Virus record (IMG/VR): IMGVR_UViG_3300023179_000011
Location: 1 to 64,000 of that record
DNA: 64,000 bases
Reading direction: 5' to 3' (one strand)
Source: a virus
Each line of letters begins with the position of its first letter. Position 1 is the stretch's first letter. This document shows, piece by piece, positions 16,609 to 26,300 of the stretch. A program made the position numbers and the translations under genes. A model generated the notes under the pieces. It was given only the letters and a program-made list of their open reading frames with translations. It ran no database searches and was not told the origin of the DNA.

Positions 16609-17763
16609 CTATTTTCGCTTTCTGCCTTTTGGGGCAGGAAGCAGCAATTCAAGCGCGGTGGTTTGCAGTAAATCACGCAGGGTGTGGTAATGCCCGCGTG
16701 AACACCGCAACATAGCACAAAACAAGTCGTAGGCAGTGCGCTGCTTAAGCACTTCTTTTGTGTAAACGTCAATGGCATCACGCGGCTCGATGTCCGCGCC
16801 GACCATTGCCGTATTTCGAATAATTTGCTTGGCGTCTTCTCGTGTGATCTTGAACTTCATCAAGTACGAGACCCATTTGTCGTTCGCCGCGTCCGTCGTG
16901 TTTTTGTCCGGCGAAAATTCCATCGACAGCCGCATAAGCGCCGTTACGCGAGCAGCAACGGCGTTCATATCAATACTGCGCTCAGCGACGTTGCCGGCCA
17001 TGATCGCCGTGCGGCCGACCAGATCTGCACCTGTATGATTAAGCCGGCCGCCTTTGCCCGCAGGCGAAAGCGCGGCGCCAAACTTTGTATACAGGCACGT
17101 CGACGCGCGAATGGCGTTTCCGGTGTCTTCACGATTTGAGAAATACCAGCCCGCCGCGAACGTGTGGCGCGGATCAGTATAGATATCTGTACGCCGCGAT
17201 TTAGGGTCTATGAAATATAGCCGGAGTTCTCGCCCCAGCAGCTCGGCCCGAAAAAACTCAGCCTGCGGTTGTTTGTCGTACAGTTCGTTGCTGACGGTTT
17301 CCATAAAAACGCTGTTATCCAGCATGCGGTGATCGAGGCCAAGAAAGCCCTCGACTGACCGTTCTCGATGGTTTACAAGCAGAGTGCGTTCGCGCAGTGC
17401 ATCAAACCTAACACGAAGCGTCGTGTTGTAAATACTGACCGCCGCCGCGATATCTGTCCCGCGTGTGGTCGTCCGCACCTGCCTGACGTTTTCGCCGGAC
17501 AACTCGTTAAACAACTGCGCCAGACCCACAGACAGTACCGAAGCCAACGCCCGAAAACCGATGGCGTTAAACCGGTAACCGTTTTCTACGATGCTCCCGT
17601 CGGGCCCCATAATTAACTGGGACTCCTCGACAACAGGGACCGACTCCGTACTCGCGGAGCGCATCTCAAGAAACTTTCGGCACTCTTCTAGCTGGTTTGC
17701 CGCGAACGAGAACGCCGGCACGGGCGCAAATACACTGCGCACAGTTGTAGTTGCCGACGACAT
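16609..17763 (-). CDS. DUF932-like phage protein, 384 aa
   Basis: Tentative. The layout resembles DUF932 (phage/plasmid-like) proteins: a region around residue 140 ('FLGLDHRMLDNSVFMETV'), then 'FAAGWYFSNREDTGNAIRASTCLYTKF' around 205-232, and 'GRLNHTG' before a helical C-terminus, which parallel the 'RY...D', 'SNSE.G...' and 'HT' segments of that family. The C-terminal end is basic (APKGRKRK). ATG with GGAGG six bases upstream. DUF932 function is not established. Confidence 0.6.
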   Translation of the reverse strand: MSSATTTVRSVFAPVPAFSFAANQLEECRKFLEMRSASTESVPVVEESQLIMGPDGSIVENGYRFNAIGFRALASVLSVGLAQLFNELSGENVRQVRTTTRGTDIAAAVSIYNTTLRVRFDALRERTLLVNHRERSVEGFLGLDHRMLDNSVFMETVSNELYDKQPQAEFFRAELLGRELRLYFIDPKSRRTDIYTDPRHTFAAGWYFSNREDTGNAIRASTCLYTKFGAALSPAGKGGRLNHTGADLVGRTAIMAGNVAERSIDMNAVAARVTALMRLSMEFSPDKNTTDAANDKWVSYLMKFKITREDAKQIIRNTAMVGADIEPRDAIDVYTKEVLKQRTAYDLFCAMLRCSRGHYHTLRDLLQTTALELLLPAPKGRKRK

Positions 17764-17781
17764 CCGGGCCTCCGTGCCGAA

Positions 17782-18345
17782 CTAATCGTAATACCAGTCT
17801 GAGCCTATAGCATTAAAAAGCGTCGCGGTGTGTTCAACTGTAAACATATTCTTGACAGTTGGCGGAAAACTGCAGATCCACTGGACTCGGGGGATGCCGG
17901 TATCGTCCGTTATGTGGTTGTGGGCGCACAACATAGTCCGCACCACTGGAAAACACATGATGAACCGGCGCTCTGTGTTTACTTCCATTTTGTGCAGGTT
18001 TTTGGCCACCGCGGCGAGTAATCTGTTTTTACCGTCTTTCGGCAGTTTGAACAGATCGACCAGCGTCAGCTCGTGAAGCCGCGGTATACGTCGCCCGCAC
18101 AATACGCCGGGGAAGCGGTGAAACTCAGAGTTAAACCAGCTAAAGTTCAACTTGTTGTGTCCAGTCATATCGCGACACTCGTTTGCCATCTTACCCCAGC
18201 CAGATATCTTAATCCCGCACTCTTTGAACACTCGCTTGATAATGCGCTCTTCAAAAGCAAGTTGACGCTGAAACCGAATAGCCTCAGCGCCCTGACTGTC
18301 CTGATTGAACAGCTCGTTAAAAAAGTTGTCGCGCGGGTCAGACAT
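17782..18345 (-). CDS. Hypothetical protein, 187 aa
   Basis: Not recognised. ATG at 18345 (MSDPRDNFF); a TTG at 18378 is an alternative start with no better ribosome site. It overlaps the end of the DUF551-like gene by eight bases. Basic and aromatic-rich in the middle (GHNKLNFSWFNSEFHRFPG), with scattered Cys/His (CGIKISG, NECRDM, MLCAHNH) that do not form a standard zinc motif. Confidence 0.6.
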   Translation of the reverse strand: MSDPRDNFFNELFNQDSQGAEAIRFQRQLAFEERIIKRVFKECGIKISGWGKMANECRDMTGHNKLNFSWFNSEFHRFPGVLCGRRIPRLHELTLVDLFKLPKDGKNRLLAAVAKNLHKMEVNTERRFIMCFPVVRTMLCAHNHITDDTGIPRVQWICSFPPTVKNMFTVEHTATLFNAIGSDWYYD

Positions 18346-18565
18346 CGTCGGCAACTCGGCGATGCGCGATAGCGTCAATAGCCGCGTGCAAACTGGAGAG
18401 AGGCGCTAGCGGCATCCACAAATGTAGAGCCGTGTTAGTCGCCAACTCGCCGCCAGTCACAACAAATTGATCGCCGCTACTTGGATCGGCTGCGAGCACC
18501 CTTTCGTCGCGGCCGGGTAGCCTTTCGTTTACGTGCGTCCACCTTCCGAACTTTGGTTCCTTCAT
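18338..18565 (-). CDS. DUF551-like small phage protein, 75 aa
   Basis: DUF551 proteins are short phage proteins with a Trp near the start ('W..V.ERLP') and a 'HWMPLP' motif near the end. Here 'RWTHVNERLPGRDERVLAAD' (residues 8-27) and 'ALHLWMPLAPL' (46-56) match. Their function is unknown. AAGGTG precedes the ATG. The first 89 bases overlap the end of the upstream gene in another frame. Confidence 0.65.
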   Translation of the reverse strand: MKEPKFGRWTHVNERLPGRDERVLAADPSSGDQFVVTGGELATNTALHLWMPLAPLSSLHAAIDAIAHRRVADDV

Positions 18566-18770
18566 ATAGCACCTTATCTACGTTTTGAAGCAATTCTTCG
18601 GCGTCTATGATCTTATCGCACGCCGACTCACCCGCTGGTACGCACTGGTGTGTTTCCAGTACGTCCCGCACCACCCAAGCCAGCCAGTCAACTTCTTCTC
18701 GCGTAAACGAGATAGTGATGCTAGATGGCGCGAGGATGTGTTCAATTACTTTCTTCGTCTTCTTCTTCAT
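18477..18770 (-). CDS. Hypothetical protein, 97 aa
   Basis: Not recognised. Lys-rich start (MKKKTKKVIEHIL), a helical acidic middle (TREEVDWLAWVVRDVLETH), and a strongly basic C-terminal tail (VDARKRKATRPRRKGARSR) that overlaps the DUF551-like gene. The tail could contact nucleic acid or may merely reflect the overlap. Start overlaps the upstream gene by 29 bases. Confidence 0.5.
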   Translation of the reverse strand: MKKKTKKVIEHILAPSSITISFTREEVDWLAWVVRDVLETHQCVPAGESACDKIIDAEELLQNVDKVLYEGTKVRKVDARKRKATRPRRKGARSRSK

Positions 18771-19107
18771 ATTTGTCCGCGTTGTGTTCTTCGTCGTACT
18801 CGTCTACGGCTTCCATGAACTCGTCAAAGCTCATGCCGGGCGTGTTTACGCACTCCATAAACTGATAAACAAACTTGCGCTCACCCGTCTCGTCGTCAAC
18901 GCGCTCCACGAGCCGATAGTGCATCATGTCGCCGGTTTCGTGGTCGTAGCCGCTAATGATGGTGTCGGCTTCTGGAATAGGTACCGGCAACTTAGAGCCG
19001 TCTACGGGGCCGCCAAAACACTCGGCCAATTGAAACAGTCCTTTTTGCATGCCCGTCAGTTCATGCTCAAAGGGCGTATAATCATCGTCTTCGTTGTCAT
19101 CGTCCAT
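18742..19107 (-). CDS. Acidic hypothetical protein, 121 aa
   Basis: Not recognised. TAATG overlap with the RecA-like gene's stop, so translated by coupling right after it. Both ends are very acidic (MDDDNEDDDYTP and DEYDEEHNADKYEEEDEE); the middle is a folded beta-type segment (ADTIISGYDHETGDMMHYRL). Acidic proteins beside recombinases can be mediators or DNA mimics, but nothing specific supports that here. Confidence 0.65.
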   Translation of the reverse strand: MDDDNEDDDYTPFEHELTGMQKGLFQLAECFGGPVDGSKLPVPIPEADTIISGYDHETGDMMHYRLVERVDDETGERKFVYQFMECVNTPGMSFDEFMEAVDEYDEEHNADKYEEEDEESN

Positions 19108-20477
19108 TAGTCTACCTGACCTAAAGGATCCAGATCCGCTCCGACTACCTCTCCCACAGTGCTAGACGCGGCCATAAGCTCTGGCACGTCAGTCATCTGA
19201 TTCTTCTTCAATTCCTCCATCACCTGCTCACGGTACTTGCGCGCCGGGTCACAGACGGTGTAATCGTTTACGCCGAGTAAGCCGTGCAGCATACCGAGAA
19301 CCTTGGGATTGTCTTCGAGCATGATGGACGCCTCAACTTCCGACACGGCATCCTGCTTGGAAATACCGAGCGCCTTCGAAAAGACGAGCGGTGTTTCGGC
19401 GTTCTTGGTGCCGTGCTTGTACTCCAGATCACACACCTGCTTGAGCAGTCCGGGCAGCTTGGGATCCATGCCCGGAACCGGCTTACCGTCGCCAGCCTGA
19501 AGCTCCATGAGCAACCGGATAGACGCGGTGTGCCAGTCCCAGAAATGAAACTGCTGATTCTTGAACGTCTCGTTACCGTTCTTGTCAACAGCCGGCACGA
19601 TTTCGTTGTACCAGAGCAAATTAACAACGATCTTGCGCCCGGGAGCGCCGAGATTGTTCTTAGTCGCTGTGATACGAATCGAAGAGCCCTCATAGCGCGG
19701 CGGGATGTTCTTCTGCGACGCCTTCGACATGTCGAGGATCAACGTCGGGTAATAGTCGAGGCTTGCGCCGCCCGGGGCGTACTTTTTGGGCGGACCGAAC
19801 CCCATGGAGTTAATTTCCTCCTTGAGGTGGTTTGTCGCAATAAGCGCGATCGGGTAATGACGCAACGTGGGCACTAACGCCGTCCGCATAAAGTCCGAAA
19901 GGTTGCGGGCAAGATACGGATGACCAGCCGCGGCGTGACCCTCGTCGGCAACCTTCTCGACGCGCCGATCGACTTCGACAGCCGAGATAGAGTCGATGCC
20001 GATACAAATAGGAATAACCCTGTCTGGGGCGTTAGCCGCGTCAACCTGCTTGTGGATCGCCTGACAGAACTCCATGTAATGCTTCTGCCATTCTTCCACG
20101 CTCGCCGCCGTCTTGATACGGGTCCGCGAGATGTACTGCTGGTTGTGGCTGAACAAGCCCGACATCATCGTCGGCGAGCCCTTGTTCTCCGTATCGATCA
20201 TGATGGCGCCGCCGCCGTACATGTGGAACCAGCGCATAATCTCGATGAGAAGCGCCGACTTACCGGCGCTGAACTCGCCGCGAAGCTGCGTGAAGCGCGA
20301 CAGCGGGAAAATGTTAGCCTGCAGCAGATAGCGCGCTGCAAGCGTGGGAAGCGGCAAGCCGATCAGCGGATCTTGATCTTCCGCCGTCGCCTTGAGCACT
20401 TCCGTTATAACCGGATGCTCACCGTTGCGGGCGAACACATCAACTTCGTCGTGATCTTCTTTGCGTTTCCTGCCCAT
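19107..20477 (-). CDS. RecA/UvsX-like recombinase
   Basis: Binds single-stranded DNA and drives strand exchange in phage recombination and repair. The Walker A motif is at residues 67-74 (GEFSAGKS), in 'RFTQLRGEFSAGKSALLIE'. Walker B is 'VIPICIGIDSISAV' near 150-164, and 'IALIATNHLKEEINSMGFGPPKKYAPGGASLDYYP' covers the L1-L2 loop region with the conserved Asn-His-Leu. At 456 aa it is longer than E. coli RecA; the extra length is C-terminal and helical. It is downstream of a DUF262 gene and in the same direction as polymerase, primase and helicases. Confidence 0.9.
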   Translation of the reverse strand: MGRKRKEDHDEVDVFARNGEHPVITEVLKATAEDQDPLIGLPLPTLAARYLLQANIFPLSRFTQLRGEFSAGKSALLIEIMRWFHMYGGGAIMIDTENKGSPTMMSGLFSHNQQYISRTRIKTAASVEEWQKHYMEFCQAIHKQVDAANAPDRVIPICIGIDSISAVEVDRRVEKVADEGHAAAGHPYLARNLSDFMRTALVPTLRHYPIALIATNHLKEEINSMGFGPPKKYAPGGASLDYYPTLILDMSKASQKNIPPRYEGSSIRITATKNNLGAPGRKIVVNLLWYNEIVPAVDKNGNETFKNQQFHFWDWHTASIRLLMELQAGDGKPVPGMDPKLPGLLKQVCDLEYKHGTKNAETPLVFSKALGISKQDAVSEVEASIMLEDNPKVLGMLHGLLGVNDYTVCDPARKYREQVMEELKKNQMTDVPELMAASSTVGEVVGADLDPLGQVD

Positions 20478-21809
20478 TTAATTATCTACCTCTGTATTAA
20501 AGGAGAAAGTAGTCTGAATATTGTTTACCGTATTTTGCTGCGCTGACAATACGGCCGGCGGCGTCGTCAAACTTTGCAATTCTTCAGTCGTCATGGGTTG
20601 ACGCCCACGCGACATGTTGCTCAAAGCGTTTTCCGGTACAGTAGCGCCATCACCGATTCCAATCGGACTTTTATGGCTTTTATGAAAACCCGCTTTCGGT
20701 TCAACACCTGTGGCTTCTGTGCGGCGCTTTGCGATTAAATTAGGCCCGCCGTGTTCTGCCGCCGTTTGAAGCCACGACAAATTCAACTGCGACATACGTA
20801 CAAGTTTTTCAACCCCGGCGGAATCGGCAGAATAAAAACGAGAACACCATTTGTTTTTGTTTACGCATTTATCGAGATACCACGTGACGGCCGCTTCAAA
20901 ATCTTCTAGGTGCAAATCTTTGCGGTTTTTAACGTGAATACCTGCAGCAAAAATAGCGCGAACAGCCTGCTCATCCCATTTCTTTTTTGTCTGTACTATT
21001 CCGCGCTTATAAACAATTTCTTGCACGGTAGCTGACAGCTTTTCCAAATAGTCGCAAAAATTGCGTACTTTTTGTTCCAATTCTTTTCTGGTCATATCTT
21101 TAATGGCCAAAAACGTTTTAACTTCAATTGGTGTAATGTTTGGTCTGATCGCGGCGTTAAATATCTGTGTTTCTTTTTTTCCTGCAGTTTTTCCTGTTAA
21201 CCACATGTAAAACAAACCAAGTGCGCCGCGTGCTAGTTGCCCTGCGCGTTTTCGGTTTTTAGTGTTTGTCATGTCAACAACTTTTGATTTAGAAACAGGA
21301 ATACCAGATATCCGCGACGAAATTTCTGCAACAGCTTGCCGCACAGCCGGATATAAATATTTTCCGTTATCAGTTTTTTCAATTTCCCCACGATAAAGCT
21401 CGTATGGAATTAAACCAGTGCCTTGCGAATTAAGCGCCTGAAAATCGTGCATAGCTTCGTCGTGACTACCCCACACATATTTGTGTACCGATAATTCGCT
21501 TTCCATCAGCGCATCGACGTCTGCCGGCGTTAAATCAAAATCAGCCGGATTTTTTCTGGCTAAACTCAGCGTGGTAATACGTTGTTTACCGTCCTCAAGA
21601 AAAGTCGTTGGATGTTCGTCAATTGTGTAAATTGTTACGGCGGCGGGTACGAATTTATTGCGCAAAATTTTGGCAACAAGAGCTTTTTGCCGCAAAATAT
21701 CCCACACAAATTCGCGCTGATAGTGCGGCTCGGCCAGTGTGCCGCGTTCATAGTCTTCTACGACTTCGCGCACACGGTAATTAACACAACGAACATTGTG
21801 AGAAAACAT
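20478..21809 (-). CDS. DUF262-domain protein (ParB/Srx-like fold)
   Basis: The N-terminal 110 residues have the DUF262 signature: 'PHYQREFVWDILRQKALVAKI', 'NKFVPAAVTIYTI', then 'LEDGKQRITTLS' (the DGQQR motif with Lys in place of one Gln) and 'FQALNSQGTGLIPYEL'. DUF262 occurs in the GmrSD type IV restriction enzyme and in many anti-phage and phage proteins; its fold is related to ParB/Srx and binds nucleotides. No HNH (DUF1524) half is visible in the rest, which is helical and Lys-rich with a Gln/Thr/Asn-rich tail. Its stop directly abuts the recA-like start. Role in the phage unknown. Confidence 0.8.
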   Translation of the reverse strand: MFSHNVRCVNYRVREVVEDYERGTLAEPHYQREFVWDILRQKALVAKILRNKFVPAAVTIYTIDEHPTTFLEDGKQRITTLSLARKNPADFDLTPADVDALMESELSVHKYVWGSHDEAMHDFQALNSQGTGLIPYELYRGEIEKTDNGKYLYPAVRQAVAEISSRISGIPVSKSKVVDMTNTKNRKRAGQLARGALGLFYMWLTGKTAGKKETQIFNAAIRPNITPIEVKTFLAIKDMTRKELEQKVRNFCDYLEKLSATVQEIVYKRGIVQTKKKWDEQAVRAIFAAGIHVKNRKDLHLEDFEAAVTWYLDKCVNKNKWCSRFYSADSAGVEKLVRMSQLNLSWLQTAAEHGGPNLIAKRRTEATGVEPKAGFHKSHKSPIGIGDGATVPENALSNMSRGRQPMTTEELQSLTTPPAVLSAQQNTVNNIQTTFSFNTEVDN

Positions 21810-21857
21810 AAACTAATTTCCTTTCCATGAATTACGTTTAAAACGCAACAAAGTCCC

Positions 21858-21900
21858 GACCCCGGCACACACGAATTGAGTAAAACGCGGTGCCGGGGTC
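21858..21900 (-). terminator. Strong stem-loop, terminator-like without U-tract
   Basis: A perfect 10-bp GC-rich stem (GACCCCGGCA / TGCCGGGGTC) with a 23-base loop between the 455-aa gene and the DUF262 gene. No U run follows, so it is either a weak or factor-dependent terminator or an mRNA-stabilising 3' structure. Confidence 0.55.
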
Positions 21901-21912
21901 AGAGCGAAAAGA

Positions 21913-23280
21913 TTACTTCTGCGCTGCGCGAGCACGAGCCCGCGCCAGAATGTCAGCAGAATCGCGCTTTCCCGGACCAGCCGACGCCGTTGACGGCGGC
22001 GCTGCCGGCGGAGGAGGCGCCGAGGCAAAGATATCAGCAACGCTGGCATCTACCTCCGGCGAAACTTCAGCCTCCGGCTGCGGGTCCCACGGAGCCACAG
22101 GATCCGGCTGCGGAGCCGGCTTACGCGCGGCGGCTGCGCGGGGAGCCGGGGCTGGAGGGGCTTCCAGATCCTCTACAGCCGTCTCTACGCCCTGAAACGT
22201 CGCAGTACCCTTCGGCAGCGCCCGGAGGTACTGCGGGAAGTCACGCCAAGCGAAATCAAGCGCTTCACGTGGAAACACAGGAGCCAGCATTTCAGCCTGC
22301 TCCTCGTAGGACGGCAGGCGCAGGAAGTCTTCCCACGTGCCCGCCTCCGCGACGATGCGATCAGCGTACGGCTCCAGCGAAATCTCCTGACCGTTAAACG
22401 TGTCATGAAGAATACCGAAGTGCGTGTAGTCACTTCGCGAGTGCGGGTATCCGACAATGTACTTTGCATTTGCCGAACCACGCGCAAACTTCGGGCACTG
22501 GAACGTCGTCGGACCCTCTAGACCTGTCGCGATCAAATTAGCGCCGCCGCTCTTGAACGCTTCGGGTAAAATTGTAAACAACTTTGCCGGGCCCAAAGAC
22601 AGCATGTCGCCGCTCAGGTACTCGCCGGTACTTTCGTCGCGGACGTTGAGCGCCGCGTGCAGAGCTTCAGCCGCGCTGGTCTTCAGGCCGATGATACGAG
22701 CGTTGCGCTTGTTATCATCAGAGAAAGCGCCCAACACAATCTTGCCGTGCTCGTCGACAAACACGGACGTCGCCGAAATAAACAACGTCTTTTCAGGTTT
22801 CTTGAGCGATCCGATGTGGGAGTTGCGAACAAACTCCTTCGACAGCAGCTCGGCAAACAAGCGCCCCAGCGTCGGGTGCGGGTTGTCCTTCGAGCTGTCG
22901 TACGCGACTTTGCGCAGAACGTGTAGCGGGCTCTCGTACAGATTCACGTCGGGATTACCGTCGTGAACGATGAAACAGATACCCGGGTTGCCAACCCAGT
23001 GCGCGCAGGTCAGCAACCGGCTCCAGTCGCCCATAGCAACGTTGTCATGCCCCTCGCGGAAGCTGGCAAACGTTTCACCGTTTTTGCCCTCCTCGTAAAT
23101 GGGGAGCAGCCGAAGGCACAGGCCGTTTCCGAGGAGTTCACCGCCTGCCGCAATCAGAATGTTGTTCTGCTTGCCGTAGGCATAACGACTCTTGCTGTTA
23201 GAGCCGCCAGTACCGATGTTGTTGGCTTTACGGTACTCGGGATCAATCGCCGCAAAATTAGCCGCGTTATAGCGTGGCAT
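21913..23280 (-). CDS. Hypothetical replication-block protein, 455 aa
   Basis: Not recognised by motif. A folded part of about 355 residues contains 'GKQNNILIAAGGELLG', 'TLFISATSVFVDEHGKIVLG' and 'YLRALPKGTATFQGVE'. It is followed by a Pro/Ala-rich linker of about 70 residues and a short charged C-terminal helix (SADILARARARAAQK). Such a flexible linker and tail between a polymerase and a RecA gene is compatible with a single-strand DNA-binding protein or a clamp-like factor, but this is based only on position. AGAAAGG precedes the ATG. The gene is followed by a strong hairpin, suggesting high transcript abundance. Confidence 0.7.
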   Translation of the reverse strand: MPRYNAANFAAIDPEYRKANNIGTGGSNSKSRYAYGKQNNILIAAGGELLGNGLCLRLLPIYEEGKNGETFASFREGHDNVAMGDWSRLLTCAHWVGNPGICFIVHDGNPDVNLYESPLHVLRKVAYDSSKDNPHPTLGRLFAELLSKEFVRNSHIGSLKKPEKTLFISATSVFVDEHGKIVLGAFSDDNKRNARIIGLKTSAAEALHAALNVRDESTGEYLSGDMLSLGPAKLFTILPEAFKSGGANLIATGLEGPTTFQCPKFARGSANAKYIVGYPHSRSDYTHFGILHDTFNGQEISLEPYADRIVAEAGTWEDFLRLPSYEEQAEMLAPVFPREALDFAWRDFPQYLRALPKGTATFQGVETAVEDLEAPPAPAPRAAAARKPAPQPDPVAPWDPQPEAEVSPEVDASVADIFASAPPPPAAPPSTASAGPGKRDSADILARARARAAQK

Positions 23281-23363
23281 AAAAACCTTTCTATGTAATT
23301 GAGGGCCCTATTGCCCTTTGTGGATGTCTGCAACTATAGCAGACAAAACCATTCTGTCTAGAC

Positions 23364-26300
23364 CTACTCGTCACAAAACCAATCGACACCCAAACCCCTA
23401 GCTTTCTCGGGTTTTAGGTTTTCTCCCCAGTGGAAAAATACGTCACGACTCATGCCGAAGTGGTACGGCTCAGCTACTTCGATTTTGGTGCCGTCTAACC
23501 TGTGCGGCCAAAACGGAACACCGTCAATCATGCACGCCGGAATAACTTCTTTATACAGACGTTCAGCGTGCTCTAGCGGAGCGATTAACACAATTGCATC
23601 ATGGATCTGCAGCGCAATTTTGTAATCAATATCCGCATGCTCTTCGCGATACTTGTAGAAGTTATAAAGCGCGATTGACACGGCATCAGCAACTCCGCCC
23701 TGAATCGGAAAGTTCTGGGCTTGCCGTTCTTGCTCGCCGCGTACAGCCCTGTCTTTCGTTGGCATAAACCGACGAAAGCGGCCATACGGCCCGACCAGCC
23801 AACCCGGATCCTGCGAACGCGACCGGCACTCCGCAAGAAACGTTTTAGTTCCGGGGTACGACTGGAAGTACGCGTCGATCATCGCTTGGCACTGATCGGC
23901 TGTGACGTCGTGGCCTTCCTCTTTGCACTGTCTCGCGAGGGCTTCTGAGCCGCGGCCGTACGGAATACCGAAATTCACGTTTTTGGCTGCGACACGCAAA
24001 CCTTTTACACCAGCGTCTGCCATACCTTGTTTTGTAGGCGTGACGCCGCTGAGTCGAAATGTCTTGACCGCCTGCTGGCTGTGAATGTCGTAGTGGTCCG
24101 GGTGATCCTCTGGAAGAAGATTACGCCGGACGTGCTCGATCATATTTTTATCTTGACTCAGCCACGCGAGGACCGCCAGTTCCGCACCAGTGAGGTCCGT
24201 TTCGATCCCGACGCAACCCTTGGGTACACGCAAGATTGAACGGACGGGATGCTGGTACTTGTCTTTTCCGAGGATGCGCTTGTAGTCGTCTTCCCGGCGC
24301 GAACTGAGGTTTTGGAGCGGAGGACGAGACGAAGATGCCCGGCCGGTTTCCTTCGTTTGAAACATGTGCGTACGAACTTTACCGTCGGAGTGAACACAGC
24401 CGACAAGACCTTTTTCGTACGTGTAATTACCGTTTTCATCGAGTTCGTATTCTCCGTCTTCTGTTTCCGAGGGTTTACGCAATACAGACTGCAGCACCTG
24501 ACTAATAAACTTATAGTCACGAATTTTAGCCGCGGTCGAATTGATGTGCCCTAGGATACCCAGACTTTCTTTATCGGTACTGGGTGTCGCAGTGTCGGCA
24601 TTAACGCCACGATACGATAACTCGTTCCACAGTACAGGGCGCTTACCAGTAGTTTTGACCGGACGCAAATCAAGCGTTTGCGCGTCGTCTGGAATGGGCG
24701 GCGCGTTTGTATAGCGATCAGCAAAGTCACGACCAAACAATGCGACGGCCAACTGGGGCTGCGATTTTGGATTGAACGCCGGCCAGTTAAGTTCCGCGCG
24801 AATTTCTGCTAACAGTTGTTCTTGAGTATTCATGAACAGCGTCGTCAGTTCGTCGGCGCGGTTGCGGTCTATTTCGAGCCCTGTCATCTCCATTTCAAGA
24901 AACGCCAGAGATGCGTTATGCGCGGTCCAGTACGGCAACCAGCAGTCGTGCCCTGTGCTTGAGCGTGCAATGATGCCGTCTTTACCGTTCGTGCCGTAAA
25001 ACCGCATCATGATGCGTCGAGTGACGTCAACGTCGTATGACGCGTACGGGTGCAGAATGTGCGCAGGGCATTCGCCGTACCCGCCGACTTCGCTCGCTTT
25101 CAATTTGTTATCAGTACGGTATTTTTTCTTCCAGTGATCAAGCGGCTCCCAGTACGTCGGGGCCGCAGTAAATCGCATGGAACACTCGTCAAGGCCGTAG
25201 CGCGCGCACTCGTTGACGGCGTGATACATGAGACTCGTGTCCCATCCGCCGCGTGTTCGATCGTCGGGATCTTCGGCGGGAGCGTATTCCGCCCGCACAT
25301 CCACGCCAAAATCAAAAAGCCACGGCAAGTCAGCGCGGAAAAAGTGGCCGCCCACGCGAACGTGCCGATCCGGCGTGCTTTTAAGCAGCCGCGTTAGCAA
25401 ACGACGCGCCGCGTCCAAATTCGGTTGAAACGCTTCTGCGCCGCCCTGATGCCGCAGAACGATAGTGCGAGCCCACTTGTCTTTATTTGATATCTGAACA
25501 GTGCGCAGATACGCGCCCTCTTCTGTCGGATAGTCGCCGTGCCATTCACAGTCGATAGCGATGATATTGGAGTTAGGGTCGGGATCAGCGATCATGGCAT
25601 CAACAATCTCAGCCAACGCTTCTTCGGTGTAAACGTCGGCATGATCGACGGCTTCCTCGTCTAAAATCTCGTCGTGAATTAGCGCCTTGAATCGCCTAAT
25701 TTGTCCAACGAAATCTTCTGTCGCCTCTGGCTTGCGCACAACGAAAGCCGGGTGCATAACCGACATGGCTTTCATTGTGCGTGACGCGCCGGCAGAGTCG
25801 GGCGCCGATACATCCAAGATACGCCCGGCTAAACCTGTGACAGCGCCTGTTGTGCGCATCACCGCTTTTGTCGCCTCGTTGCCGAGACACAAAATAAACT
25901 CTGGCTGCACGATACGCAGTTCCTGTTCGAGAAGAATTGCGCAGTTCTTGATCCACGCCGCCGGCACAGCTGTGATCTCCATCGGCGGAGCAAACTTGCA
26001 GGCAAACGTGACGTACCAGTCTTCGTACATCTCGGGACTGATGCCGCAATCCTCAAAGATATCGGCCAGCGCGAGCATCGCCGGCCCGGCGGTCGCGTTG
26101 AGGCTTTCCATTTCGTAGTAGCCGGGGAGCTTGCCAACTACCATCACCTTCGCTTTGCGCCAAGGACCGTAAGTCTCTACTGCGGCGCCGCGTTTCCCCC
26201 AACGATGCCCGGGAAGAAACGGTACCGGAATAAGTTCTTTAGACGACTTGTGCGAAATCGGTAGATGAAAGTCTGGACGATAAAGCGCGTTCCGATACAG

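Noticed and set aside
19107-20477. Possible intron or intein in the RecA-like gene
   Set aside because: Frame and RecA motifs are continuous.
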